This document shows, piece after piece, positions 10,410-20,475 of a DNA stretch of 64,000 nucleotides. Source of the stretch: Neoarius graeffei (Eukaryota; Chordata; Actinopteri; Siluriformes; Ariidae); assembly GCF_027579695.1 (NCBI RefSeq), contig NC_083570.1:5921001-5985000 (forward strand). Direction: 5' to 3'. The translations under genes and the position numbers were made by a program. How positions within the stretch are numbered: position 1 is the first letter of the stretch; each line of letters starts with the position of its first letter. A model generated the notes under the pieces. The model saw nothing but the letters and a program-made list of their open reading frames with translations. It searched no databases and was not told the origin of the DNA.

Positions 10410-11102
10410 TAGGGCTGCACGATTATGAAAAAAATGATAATCACGATTATCTTGATCAAAATTGTAATCACGATTATTAATCACGATTATTCTTGATGTT
10501 AGGGAAATCACTTAAATTTTATTTCACTATATTCAAACAAACAATATGAACAGCTTTTAGTGCAGAATGAAATTTAAAAGAGAAATTCTGATTTCCAAAT
10601 GACAAATAAATGAAATTTATCCAAGAAATTACCAAAGGATGAAGGAACTGAACACTCAGTTGCAACAATTACATAGCATTATACTGAGGCCTACAAGTTT
10701 TTAGCTAGAAAGAGCAGCCTATCAACATGCTCTGGCTTTAAACATGAGCGAAGGCAGGTCATAGCATTGCCTCCAGTGCTAAATAGTCTGTTGTTCCGAC
10801 ATAGTTAGCTTTTCTCTCTCACCTCAATCTGTTACCTACTCTCACGCTATCACCCCTTGAAGATACCGCTGCACTGAAGCTCTGCGCACTTGGCTTGCTT
10901 GCTTATTTAGGCGGAGTAATGAAACCTTACATGCGTCGGTTCGCCCCCTAATGGTTTGGCGGAGTACTGGTCAAAAAGTGCTTGATCAGATATGCAGCAG
11001 AGCTCGCATTTTAAATGGAAATAAATCACGATTTTCATTTAATTTAATCGTGGAAGCCAAAATCGCGATTTTCGATTAAATTTGATTAATTGGGCAGCCC
11101 TA
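10410..11102. mobile_element. hAT MITE (TAGGGCTGC termini)
   Basis: 693 bp with ends TAGGGCTGC and GCAGCCCTA and a perfect 8-bp TSD GTAATTAG (10402-10409 and 11103-11110). The reverse-oriented copy of the host element (near 41000) has the empty site with one substitution (GTAATCAG), so the insertion is exact and younger than the split of the two hosts. The interior is rich in AATCACGATT and its complement near both ends. It has no coding capacity. Confidence 0.95.
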
Positions 11103-11265
11103 GTAATTAGTCTTTTGATTTTTCCGTGAGGTTTGCCTTATGCAAAGAAAGACAGCATAGACGTTTTTTCCTCCCTATAAGTGGGGGGGACCGAACGAGG
11201 TGAAGTTAAATCTGGGTGGGACGAATCCCCCCGTCCCCCCCTCTATCTGCGCCCGTGCTGTATCC

Positions 11266-12142
11266 CTTTAAGCAGTTGAAATACCAGTTTGAAAAGCATT
11301 GCGTCCAAGCACGTTTATTGTAGCCTACAGTAAAATTACAGCTGACTCTAGTTCAGAATGCAGATATCAGGGCTAACTGAAGTAGGTTTCATTCTTTAAG
11401 ACACATTCAACACCATGCAATATCTGGATAAAGCCTAGTAATGCCATGATGACTGTAGGACACTTAATACAATATTAAATGTAGGATAAACTATCAGTAA
11501 TGACAAGCTAAACTTCTATTATAGATAAGCCATTTTCTTCCAAGCCAAACACTGCAGAGGGCCAAGGGATATAATATAGCAATGCCATCCACTGTTATAA
11601 GAAATTAACCTGCAAGCCAGATAAGTTTTTAAGTTTCGGTTTCAGTTTTTCGCATATATTGATGGGATAGTGGTTAAATACTCACCTCTAGTGGTGACAG
11701 GTGGAGCTGCTTGGCTCTCACAGTTTTGGAGATTGAAGCAGCGGTAAATTGGATGTAAACAGTGCTTAGACGGAATTAATTATTCATGCTTCAGTGAACG
11801 TTCTAAACCAACACAGATTGATAGAGATTACATCTGCCTCCTTGTCAATGTTATCAGTGTATTTTGTGTTGCTGTTTGTGTTGATTTGAGTGCATTTTTG
11901 TCTAAGTTTTGGAAAGACACGTGAGAATAGCTAAAATTCCATCTCTCCCCACACTAGCATTACCTCAACCTATGCTGCCCTGCGGAGTCACAACCTTTTG
12001 CTGTTTGTGCCAGGTACATATCATACAATTTCCTGTGACATTCCTTTTGTATTTTATTTTATTCATAAATATGGCACAGTTTTGGAGACTGAGCTAGCGC
12101 ATTACCGATATATTTCAACCTATGCTACCCTGCGAAGTTGCA
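11266..12142. other. No gene; short dispersed direct repeats
   Basis: Holds two related blocks about 140 bases apart (11955-11998 and 12097-12142), each with CAACCTATGCTRCCCTGCG, and two copies of ACAGTTTTGGAGA. No reading frame or transposon terminus pair is supported. Confidence 0.5.
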
Positions 12143-12360
12143 ACTAGAGCCCTGCACTCCTGCGGGACCCGACGCAAACAAGTGCGGTGTGGGACAAATT
12201 TTGAAAGCTCATTGCGGGCACGGGCGGGAGGGGGAGTGCACAATGCGGGAGCGGGTGGGGGAGGTGATAAGCCGCAGTCCCGCTAACTAAAAATGTGTTT
12301 AAAATAAAATTTATAAATTATTAATTTATGTCTATCATATATAATTTGCCACAGACTCGG
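12143..12360. mobile_element. hAT-like MITE end (partial)
   Basis: Begins CTAGAGCCCTGCACTCC, then a GC-rich run with repeated GCGGG/CGGGCG words. TAGAGCCCTGCA is a common fish hAT-type terminus. The opposite terminus was not found, so the right limit is approximate. Confidence 0.45.
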
Positions 12361-12377
12361 AAGTGGGAGTGTGAGTG

Positions 12378-12437
12378 TGCAAAGCGAGAGCTGTCAATCA
12401 AAGCGAGAGCTGTCAATCAAAGCGAGAGCTGTCAATC
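12378..12437 (+). repeat. 19-20 bp tandem repeat, three copies
   Basis: The unit AAAGCGAGAGCTGTCAATC occurs three times head to tail. There is no evident function. Confidence 0.9.
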
Positions 12438-12439
12438 AT

Positions 12440-13430
12440 GAGCGCATGCAGCGCTCAACTTGGAATGCGTCAGCAGAATGTCAGAGTCTAAACAATAAAC
12501 TTACAATAAACCTAACAATGCCACCTATAAATACACAACATGTAGATCTACATAACGTTATCTGTGCCATCTCACAGCAGTTTGCTTAGCTATTTTTAAT
12601 CAGGGCAAATAGCCTTATAGCCAAAAATAGTATATGATGCTTTAATTTATGGAGATGCCTTTTGTTTACACGTGATTTCCAAATGAGGGGTATTGCAATT
12701 TTATATTAGTCTAAATTAACATCTACACCAAGTTGCAAGCATCAGGGGAAGATTATGGACGCACCAAATTTGGCTTAGTGGTAATTTAATGGTGAAATGC
12801 CGTTTGCACTGTCAGCCAACTTCGGGTTGTTTCTCTGAATTCCGACAATAAACGAGACCATCTGAACATATCTGCAAACATCGTGGTTTGAACTGTGTTG
12901 GTTCAAATCAACTTGGTTCAGACCAAGTTGGTACTACAGCTTTGGGAAACAGTTGTTTTTTGGATGTTAGTTCGTTCAAACTTGCATCGTACCATATTGG
13001 TTTAATGCTAACTTGGTTGGTTGTTTGGGAAACACACCCCTGAACGTGAGCTGTAGATATTTATGCTCAAATCCACTCAAAGTAGGGGGCGGGGCACCAT
13101 CACGCTGTGTCTTTAAATTATATTAATTTCTTATAGGCCTACTTGTATTTCCTAGAATGTAAATGTGAGGAGTGACATATAAGCTATAGAATTAAGAGGG
13201 AATAATTATAATGAAATTATGAAAGAAATTAAACATAACATTTGAAACGCTGATACGTTTAGGCTTCTCTGAATGCCGAGAAGGCCCTGATGGTTCCCTT
13301 CTGTCTTACACCACAGCAATTTATTGACGATTACATCAATAAATGTCTTACAGAACAATTCGCCATATTTTCTATCAATTTCTATTTACATTTTTGAACT
13401 TGTGGGGAAACAAGTGAGTTACCGTCAGGG
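12440..13430. other. No gene seen
   Basis: AT-rich DNA. A stretch around 12880-13040 with repeated GTTGGT/AACTTGGTT words looks like MITE interior, but no paired ends were found. Confidence 0.4.
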
Positions 13431-13431
13431 G

Positions 13432-13600
13432 CGGTCCTGGGGGCGGTCCGACCGGGCAGCCGCCCGGGGCGGCATCGCGGGGGGGGACGGTCCCAAAAAA
13501 AAGGTCCCCAAAAAAAACCCCCCGAAAAAAAAAAAAACAAGACGGGCGGGGGGGGGCGCCAGCAGGGGGTTTCACCCGGGGAGTACCGTTCTCACTCACA
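13432..13600. mobile_element. GC-rich MITE end with homopolymer runs
   Basis: Starts CAGGGGCGGTCCTGG and continues through GC-rich palindromic DNA (GGGCAGCCGCCCGGGG) into A8-A13, C and G runs. The start resembles hAT-type termini of fish MITEs. The far end is unclear. Confidence 0.45.
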
Positions 13601-13871
13601 TTCCTGCCTTTGCGGTTAATGAACGTCAAAAAACATCATCGTAAACTCTTCTGTCCTGAAGATGAGTGAAAGTTAAATAAACGTCTCCTTACCTTCAAGA
13701 ACCGTTCAATGATTTTCAATTCGGTTTACGTGGAGCGTCTCGTTATTTAACAGAATGTTAATGTACCAAAACGAGCGTGTTAACGTAAATCTGCATGACT
13801 GTCAGAGCTGCTGTTATAAAATGAATCATGATGGCGAGCATTAATCAGAACGCGAGGTGAGATGCACTCAC

Positions 13872-14030
13872 AGTCCTCGATGCGCTCTCCTCCTTTCCTG
13901 CTGTCCTTGTTGAAGAGGCGAATCCCGGTGACGATCATGGTGAGCTCATTCAGCTGCTGTTCTTTATCACGCCTGAGCAGAGACATGAAGGCGGCCAGCT
14001 CTGATGGAGGGAACACACTCTGCAGTGCGG
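13872..14030 (-). CDS. cfap206: CFAP206-like exon, isolated
   Basis: One 159-base exon on the minus strand with a canonical acceptor (TTCTAG|CC) and donor (GACT|GTGAGT). It encodes a conserved segment, ALQSVFPPSELAAF then LNELTMIVTGIRLFNKD and KGGERIED, which I recognise from cilia- and flagella-associated protein 206, a radial-spoke/axoneme protein. The frame is open with no stop. The phase is two bases before the first full codon and one base after the last. No neighbouring exon of this gene is seen in the window on either side, although about 14 kb to the left and 50 kb to the right are available. It is either one exon of a gene with transposon-swollen introns or a stray duplicated exon; I cannot tell which. 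Confidence 0.7.
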
Positions 14031-14260
14031 CTAGAACACACACACAGACGTACCGTAAGAAGAGGAAGGTCTTGTGCTACGGTGAAATGGTGGTCCGAGA
14101 AACCAATTTGGCTGCCATGATGCAAAAAAGATAGTTAAACCGTCTCTGACTATTTTCACAGTTTAGAGGCCAATGCATGGTCAAGACACCTTCAGAAAGT
14201 TGATCTTTGCGATGGGATTAGATCCTTTAATGCTACTAAAGAAGGATTTTTTCATACAAG

Positions 14261-14815
14261 TTGGAAAATTATCCATCTGTTGAGTTCCCTGTTAACATGA
14301 TGAGCAAAGTATGGTGCTCCTCCACCTACAGCACTTACTCCAAGCTGAGACTCTACCACAGCTGTGTCCTCACAACTCTCCTATATGGTTCAGAATGCTG
14401 GAGGCTGATGGAGAACGATTTAACAAAGCTTTCCACATTTCATACCAAGAGCCTCTGCCGAATTCTATGCATCTTCTGGCCCAAAACCATTTCAAACAAG
14501 GACCTGCTTGAAAGGTGTGGAGCCGAATCCTTGGCTACCATCCTAATGAGGAGATGCTGGAGGTGGATTGGCCATGTCATCCACCAAGAAGCCTCCATTG
14601 TCAAGACTGCCTTACAATGGACACCAGAGGGAAAGCGAAGGAGGGGTCGTCCAAAGATCACATGGCGGCGGACGGTGGAGAAAGAAATGCAGCAGATGGG
14701 AAAGACCTGGAGCAGCATTTCAGTCATGGCGAAAGACCGTCAGAAGTGGAGGGATCATGTTACTGCCCTACATGCTACCCGGCGTAATGGGCATGAGTGA
14801 GTGATGAGTTGAGTT
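14261..14815 (+). mobile_element. RTE-like LINE, C-terminal fragment
   Basis: An open frame encodes the last part of a non-LTR retrotransposon polyprotein: LTTLLYGSECWRLMEND, the MRRCWRWIGHVIH block, then TPEGKRRRGRPKITWRRTVE and a tryptophan-rich tail ending before a TGAGTGAG-type 3' sequence. The YGSE-W and GHV...GKRRRGRP pattern is typical of RTE/BovB-like and related LINE C-termini. The catalytic palm and endonuclease are missing, so it is a truncated copy. Confidence 0.75.
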
Positions 14816-14927
14816 CCCTGACATCTCAAAGTACCTGGTGCTACAGACATCATTCAAGACAGACAAATAAATGAAAACCTGGAAGATCATGGAGACATAC
14901 AACTTTTGATATGTGGCTGGGTTAAAG

Positions 14928-15522
14928 ATCTGGGTTCAGTTGTTCAAAAGATAGTTATTTCCGTTAAAATTTGAACTTCCCGTTAGTTAAAAAAAATCAT
15001 TTCTTGAAGCTAATTGAACCAGACCATTAGCAAACCAATTGGTTTAGCCCTAACCAACATCACACCATGTCAAAATCAATCCCACAATGCCACGCCCACC
15101 AAGTCTCCTGACTTGAGAAAAAACTGCAGCTTGCATAAAATCTAAGGGCAATGAGCACCTCAATGGACAATGCACGGCTTCTTCACATTGGGCGTTCCAA
15201 ATCTTTTTGAAACAAATCAAATATATAATGGAGAGATTCTCGGGACCGATGTCGAAGTTCTGCCTCATTGTATCAAAGTAGCTCGTTTGGTCCTCATCTG
15301 AATTGTTTTGGACGGCGTGCATTAACAATCGGGAACATGCGTGTTTGCCTTTTGAGCTGTACGTAACCGCTTGGGTAGAAGATAATGGAGGCTGGGAGGT
15401 GCGTTAACTTTAACGGAGTTTTGAACAACAGTTTAACAGCAGGTTATATTTAACATCATGTTAAATAGTGATTGAACCATTGGTTAAAAGATAGCCATGT
15501 TTTGAACAACCGGACCCAGGGG
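14928..15522. mobile_element. MITE with CTGGGTYCRGTTGTTC ends
   Basis: The left end CTGGGTTCAGTTGTTC and the right end GAACAACCGGACCCAG are inverted repeats with two mismatches. The repeat extends inward through AAAAGATAGTTAT and its counterpart. The TSD is not obvious. A 92-codon minus frame inside has no family match that I recognise. Confidence 0.7.
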
Positions 15523-15912
15523 ATCAGGACACTACAAGATAAATCCTGTATCATTTTTTCCTGGGTAAGGAGGCAGTTTCAGGCTTTTTGTACGCATCAT
15601 TGCAATGATCGCTAGGATGCTACATGGTTTAGTATTGGGCGAAAGCAAACCACAGCCACTCGATTCACAATCTTCCCTGCTCTTCTCTTCCAGATAAATC
15701 AATCAATCAAAGATCGACACCTCTACCACCTGCCCCACCACTGCCCCAATGATGTTTTTTGATTCTATAATGCTATATATAGAGCAAAGCAAGGTTTAAT
15801 ATGACTGCATACACATAATTTCCATGTGTTATCCAACCCACTTGTAGTTTTACATTGTACATCTTGGAGAGATCAGTACCAAACCATTGTTGCTTCATGT
15901 TTGTAATTTCAG
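15523..15912. other. No gene seen
   Basis: Short spacer leading into the first recognisable SAMD3-like exon. Its end is the intron before that exon. Confidence 0.5.
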
Positions 15913-17640
15913 GCGGGCCAACCGTGGACAGAGATCCTTACAAAGAAGATAACTGGTTAAGTGATGAACGCCAGTGTCAGGAAGCAATAGCTCTGATGAA
16001 GCACACAGCAGATGAATCAGTGGTAAAGGAGAAGATGAAGTTAACCCTGGTCTATCGTCAGAAGATTTTGCATGACCATGACAAGTCATCTGACATTCTA
16101 ACCATTTTCCCACGATTCATGGACATACCTGGTCTGGTGAGTCTTACAGTAGACATACACATTTGAAATCTAGTGCTGTATTTTTGCAGTAATCTATAAC
16201 TTGTTTCTATTCTGTCTTTTTGGTAGAGTGAGCAGGATTTTACACTTCTTTTTGGTGATGCAACCTCTGCAAAGCTGTTGGAGAAATGGTCCACCAACAT
16301 AAAACCAAAGGTCATTGCACAGAGCCGTGGCCTGACACAGACGAGGGAGCTCCAAGAGCTCATCCAGAATGCTGTCGCTACTGAAGTTGAAGAAGGTAAT
16401 TATAATGGCTGTACCAAAAAATAATTCACATAAGTCATTACTGTAATTGTAGACAAATGAGGAATCAATGTGTTGGTGGTGAGAGTTTTTTTTTTTCTGA
16501 AACTGCTATTCCATAACTGTAATTGTAGGCAACACAGGTTACTGGGGTTTTGGACTAGTTCATTTTGTTTTCTATTTCTCCAGGTGACCTGGCGACTTGT
16601 CCAGGGTGTACCCCGCCTTTCGCCCGTAGTCAGCTGGGATAGGCTCCAGCTTGCCTGCGACCCTGTAGAACAGGATAAAGCAGCTAGAGATGATGAGATG
16701 AGATTTCTCCAGGCTGGGACAGTGACATGTCCTCCATTCTGTTGCTGGTCCACCTTCTACCACCTTCGAGTCAAGGGTGCAAAAGACCAGGGAAGATTTC
16801 GGCTCGACAAGCCTGTGATTGCCTAGCGAAATTCATCAAGGTGAAGCTATAGCACAGACTAAACACTTCTTAAGTGTATGATACTTAAGTTCTTCAAATT
16901 GCTCATTCTTGTCCTGTCTACTTATTATGCAATTGTGTAAAACCAGTGGAATAGTGGATATAAGAGCTATTACAACCAATATTTCCACATTTCCAAAGCA
17001 GTAGATGCATTACCTATTCAGTTCCAAAACAAACCATTAAGAAATTTGATCAAGTCCTGGTGAAAGAATTCAGTTGAACTACTATGGAATCCAAATTGCT
17101 TATTCTGGGCTGAATTGCCTGTGCCACAAGTTTGGGTTGGGTTCATGTAATGTAGGTGCACAGTAATTATCAAAAACAGTGATTGTGCGATCAAATTTTG
17201 GTTAATTAATCTACAGTGAGTTAAATCTGACATTTTCTTCAGTTTATACTGTAAACACAGAGATTGAAGAGAATGTTCACACTGCTATTTTTTGAACAGG
17301 GTACTCTGAGATTTGCTTCATGTAAAAAAAAAAGGATTTGATTTGTAATGTGTAATGCTTCCACTGGAGATGTTTGTAATAGCTTTTATTTCTAATTCAT
17401 TCAGCTTATTTAAAGTTTGTTATGTGGAAATCCTCACTCCTAATTCAGGTTGCCTGCTGACATTAGGTCACATTTGTGTTTTTTTCTTTCACAGATTGGT
17501 ATCAGCATACAGGGGCATTTGGAGGGCATCACAAAGAGTGTTATAAACTCATCAACGAACACGTGTGGAAGGGATTTGTTATGGAGCAGTAAGGTGGTAC
17601 AGATGGGTGACAAATTAAACCAAAATGAAGTGTCTTAGTC
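15913..17640 (+). pseudogene. SAMD3-like gene copy, 5' truncated
   Basis: Four exons with canonical sites and matching phases: 15913-16136, 16227-16395, 16713-16840 and one starting at 17495. They encode a segment of a multi-copy fish protein family often annotated as sterile alpha motif domain-containing 3-like: FPRFMDIPGL, then SEQDFTLLFGDATSAKLLEKW, then WDSDMSSILLLVHLLPP and KISARQACDCLAKFIK, then IGISIQGHLEGI. The first three exons have no stop. The N-terminal half is absent, and the last exon loses the family sequence soon after its start and ends at a TAG. A 5'-truncated SINE sits at the third acceptor. Its biochemical role is unknown. A related but distinct copy lies on the minus strand at 58466-56528. 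Confidence 0.7.
16584..16702 (+). mobile_element. 5'-truncated tRNA-derived SINE
   Basis: The last 119 bases of the same SINE as at 29120-29492 and 49473-49847, ending in a GATGAGATGAG tail. The TSD ATTTCTCCAG is perfect (16574-16583 and 16703-16712). The duplicated target is the polypyrimidine-AG acceptor of the third exon of the SAMD3-like gene, so two identical 3' splice sites now flank the SINE. Confidence 0.9.
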
Positions 17641-17805
17641 GTGACGCCACCACGAGTCTCCAGAATATCTTCAGTGCTCCTTGCCAAGTCTGTGGAAGTG
17701 TATTGGAGGGATGAACTTTCCTCCACGTTATTCCCTAATTTATATGCAACCTTTATTTAATCAGGTCATTTAACTGAGATCAAGATTTATTTTGTAAGAG
17801 AGACC
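17641..17805. other. Spacer, no feature
   Basis: Contains a short stretch reading like another decayed exon end, without a supportable call. Confidence 0.3.
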
Positions 17806-18260
17806 CGAGTACAGCAGAGAGACCTCAGGGAGGGGAATCTGAAAAACTAAAGCCTTTTGGAGGATTTGTGCCTGTACTTTGTCGTCGTCCCCACCACCAC
17901 CACCACACACACACACTTTTCAAATCAAAACTCCCCCCAGCCAATTAACTTCAAATTCCGTATTTAATTAGCTGTGTGTATATACAGAGCGATTCTGCAT
18001 CTATTTAGAATAAGAGAGAGCCAAGTACAGCAGAGAGACCTCAGTGAGGGGAATCTGAAAAACTAAAGCCTTTTGGAGGATTTGTGCCTGTACTTTGTCG
18101 TCGTCCCCACCACCACCACCACACACACACACTCACATACACTTTTCAAATCAAAACTCTACCCCAATGTTCAAATCAAAACTCCCCCCAGCCAATTAAC
18201 TTCAAATTCCGTATTTAATTAGCTGTGTGTATATACAGAGCGATTCTGCATCTATTTAGA
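17806..18260. repeat. Direct tandem duplication, period about 216 bp
   Basis: Two near-identical units share GAGGGGAATCTGAAAAAC, a (CCA)n(CA)n tract, CCAGCCAATTAACTTC and GCGATTCTGCATC. Unit 2 carries about 38 extra bases made by a local repeat of TTCAAATCAAAACT. Near-identity implies a recent event. It lies about 300 bases upstream of the BTG-family gene. Confidence 0.9.
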
Positions 18261-18553
18261 ATGCAGACACTGTTGAGCCTCTGTGCTGTTGGAGTGAAGG
18301 TTAATCAAAAGAAAGTTGATTCCTTTTACGTTTGTATTGGGTGTGTTGTTCTGACTACAATCAGAAAAGAGTGTTGAAGTCCTCCTGAGTTAGTTTTGAC
18401 AAGTTTGGAGAAGGTGAGTTGTGTTTAATAGTCGTTTTCTTTTTGTATTATGAACAAAGGAAAAGTGCCGACCTACTGCTCAGGCCACAGGACTAAAAGC
18501 GAACTTAAAGATGCTTCATTTTAACATATAAAAGCCGTACCTTGGGAAGTAAA
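18261..18553 (+). promoter_or_regulatory. Upstream region of the BTG-family gene
   Basis: The interval between the tandem duplication and the first ATG. It probably holds the promoter and 5' UTR, but no TATA box or other element stands out with confidence. Confidence 0.3.
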
Positions 18554-19324
18554 ATGTATCGTATGATATTTTGCAGTTTACGAAAATATTTCAACATGAA
18601 AGTCGAGGTGACCACAGCGGTGAACTTCATCACCGGATTACTGAGAGGAAGAGGACCTCTGTCCGAAAAACACCTCCAACACTTCAGCCATTCTCTGGAA
18701 GAGGCGTTAGGAGGTGAGATTAAACACCACATTACACACCTGTGACTTCTGACAAAAGGATCCACATCATATTTAGTCTTTATTCGATCTACTTATTTTT
18801 CATTTTCACTGAAATGGACAAATACCTTTACAATTATACCGACTCCTTGCTGTGGTCTGAGGAAAAGGGAAAGCTTATTAGTGTGGCATTCAGTTAAAGT
18901 CAGTGATGTATAAAGACCTAGATTTAATGGCGGACAGATGTTTATCTCGGGAGCATTAACACTGCCCAGAAATGCTGCCTTTCTCGAGAGCCTCATCCCA
19001 AGTGAATGATACTCACGATATTCTAATGACAAATCTATTCTTAAAACAATCTGCGAGTTGAACAGAGTTTTTAAAAGTCTGTTTTCTTTGATTCCAGAGC
19101 ATTATGAGCACCACTGGTTCCCTGACGCACCGTTCAGAGGTTCGGGATATCGATGCCTCAGAATCAATCGCAGGATGGAGCCGCTAGTAGGGAAGGCTGC
19201 TTACACCAGTGGTCTCAGCATGGAGCAGGTTCGCGCCCTCTTACCGTGTGAGCTGACAGTGTGGGTCGACCCCTACGAAGTGTCCTACCGGATCGGGGAG
19301 AACGGGTCCATAGGTGTGCTGTAG
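18554..19324 (+). CDS. BTG/TOB-family antiproliferative protein, two exons
   Basis: Exon 1 (18554 or 18596 to 18713) ends at a donor G|GTGAGA; exon 2 runs 19098-19324 after ATTCCAG. Spliced, the joint codon is GAG and the protein reads ...[19 protein letters not shown], the hallmark of BTG1/BTG2-type proteins. Box A covers [18 protein letters not shown] and box B covers [23 protein letters not shown] proteins recruit the CCR4-NOT deadenylase through CAF1 to shorten mRNA poly(A) tails and restrain proliferation. Starting at 18596 ([11 protein letters not shown], aligned with the conserved N-terminus) gives 114 residues; the upstream ATG at 18554 adds 14. The protein ends right after box B (GSIGVL), shorter than BTG1/2, so it may be a fish-specific BTG5-like member. 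No disruption is seen. This is the cleanest host gene in the left half. Confidence 0.9.
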
Positions 19325-19460
19325 GAGTCCACACCACTGCCGCTGGAGACTCATCTCAACTCTGTGATGACCGTCTCCAGCTAATCTCTCAGCACATCTG
19401 GCCCACATCTGTTTGACATTTTAAACGATGATTTTAATGACTGGTCTCGCTGCACGTATA

Positions 19461-19500
19461 TATCCAATTTATTGGATTATATAATCCAATAAATTGGATA
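19461..19500. repeat. Perfect 40-bp palindrome in the BTG 3' UTR
   Basis: A perfect self-complementary 40-base sequence with arms TATCCAATTTATTGGATTAT and its complement and no spacer. It lies 137 bases after the stop codon. In RNA it could form a hairpin; in DNA, a cruciform. Confidence 0.95.
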
Positions 19501-19553
19501 TGTTTTGGTTCAGTTCCTTATTTTAACGCCTGTAAATTAATTTTTATTTCATT

Positions 19554-19616
19554 TGTAAATATTTTGATTTATTATTTTATTACTTGTAAATATTTAGATA
19601 ATTTTATTTGTAAATA
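19554..19616 (+). promoter_or_regulatory. Three Pumilio-type motifs (TGTAAATA)
   Basis: TGTAAATA occurs at 19554-19561, 19585-19592 and 19609-19616, within the predicted 3' UTR. UGUANAUA is the established Pumilio-binding consensus. The surrounding DNA is very AT-rich, so chance is not excluded. A polyadenylation hexamer AATAAA follows at 19685-19690. Confidence 0.5.
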
Positions 19617-19710
19617 TTAAGATTTTTATTATTCTTAAATATTTAGATATTATTTTTAGTAAATATTTTTATTAAAGATGATCAAATAAATATATTTTGA
19701 TTAAATATGA

Positions 19711-20190
19711 TGCTTCAGTTTTTTTTCATTGTGTTTGTTTTTACATTTGCATGATGCGTAATACAGTTTATAAATACAGTAAGTGCACATTTTCGGTGTA
19801 ACTGTAGCCCATTTGTTGTTGTATAATTTCTGACCCCTCTCTACCACATCCATCAGTGGAAAGGGTCCATCAGAGGGCCACACTGATCCACTCCTACCAG
19901 TGACAGATCCACTGCCTTATCAGTGTTGCTGCTATGAGAATGGTCACCCAGCCAAACAATAGGAGATGACCGACTTTCAGCTTCTGATGTGTTAAACGAC
20001 TCTGTGAACGTCGTGGTACCTTTAGTTTGAACTCCCCCAATTTTCAAGTGATCAAAAATATTGGAATAGGTATTTCTTTTCCCCTCGGTGTGGCCTGTTC
20101 TGTTGATTCTTTAAGCAATAAATAGCTCTGAGTGTCTACTCTTGGTTCGAGCCCTTGGTTTTGCCTGTGAAGACTGACTTTGTTGTTAAA
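19711..20190. other. Uncharacterised repeat-like DNA
   Basis: Includes a stretch with AGAGGGCCACACTGATCC that resembles dispersed fish repeat sequence. No ends were delimited and no gene is seen. Confidence 0.35.
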
Positions 20191-20199
20191 AAGGAAAAA

Positions 20200-20475
20200 C
20201 CTACATGAAGACCAGAGAGCTGTCTCTGGGAAAACAAGCCAGTTTAAAGCTGAGGGAAAAAAAAAAAAACATGATCAGAGCCATTGCACAAGCATTGGGC
20301 AAAACCAATACACAAATTTGGAATGTCGTGAAAAAGAAAGAAACCAGTGGTGTATCACAACTAGGCAATGAACATGTTGGCTGAGGAACATAACTGCAGA
20401 TGATGATAGAAACAGTGTGAGAGCTGTGAAGGAAAATCCAAAAACAAAAGTCAGTGACATCACCAACAAATAGGG
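20200..20475 (+). pseudogene. Tc1-like transposase N-terminal remnant
   Basis: Plus-strand fragments in shifting frames read MKTRELSLGK, then a KKPVVY-like block and DDRN...VKENPKTKVSDITN, matching the paired helix-turn-helix region of Tc1-like transposases. Several stops and frameshifts are present, and the DDE catalytic domain is missing. The inverted repeats were not located. Confidence 0.6.

Larger units (their letters stand above)
9316..11257 (-). mobile_element. hAT element, family CAGGGGYGCAGATA, copy 1
   Basis: The ends CAGGGGTGCAGATA and TATCTGCGCCCGTG are inverted repeats and are flanked by a perfect 8-bp TSD CTGTATCC (9308-9315 and 11258-11265), diagnostic for hAT. A second copy in opposite orientation lies at 40846-42259. 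On the minus strand it retains a transposase first exon (10204-10139). Two other elements sit inside: the TAGCCTGG element (9392-9931) and a TAGGG hAT MITE (10410-11102). It is non-autonomous. Confidence 0.9.

Noticed and set aside
13324-13644. Lys/Gly/Arg-rich frames on both strands
   Set aside because: Produced by G, C and A homopolymers in a GC-rich MITE end.
14440-14727. Antisense frame over the LINE fragment
   Set aside because: The plus strand carries the recognisable LINE C-terminal motifs; the minus frame is a shadow.
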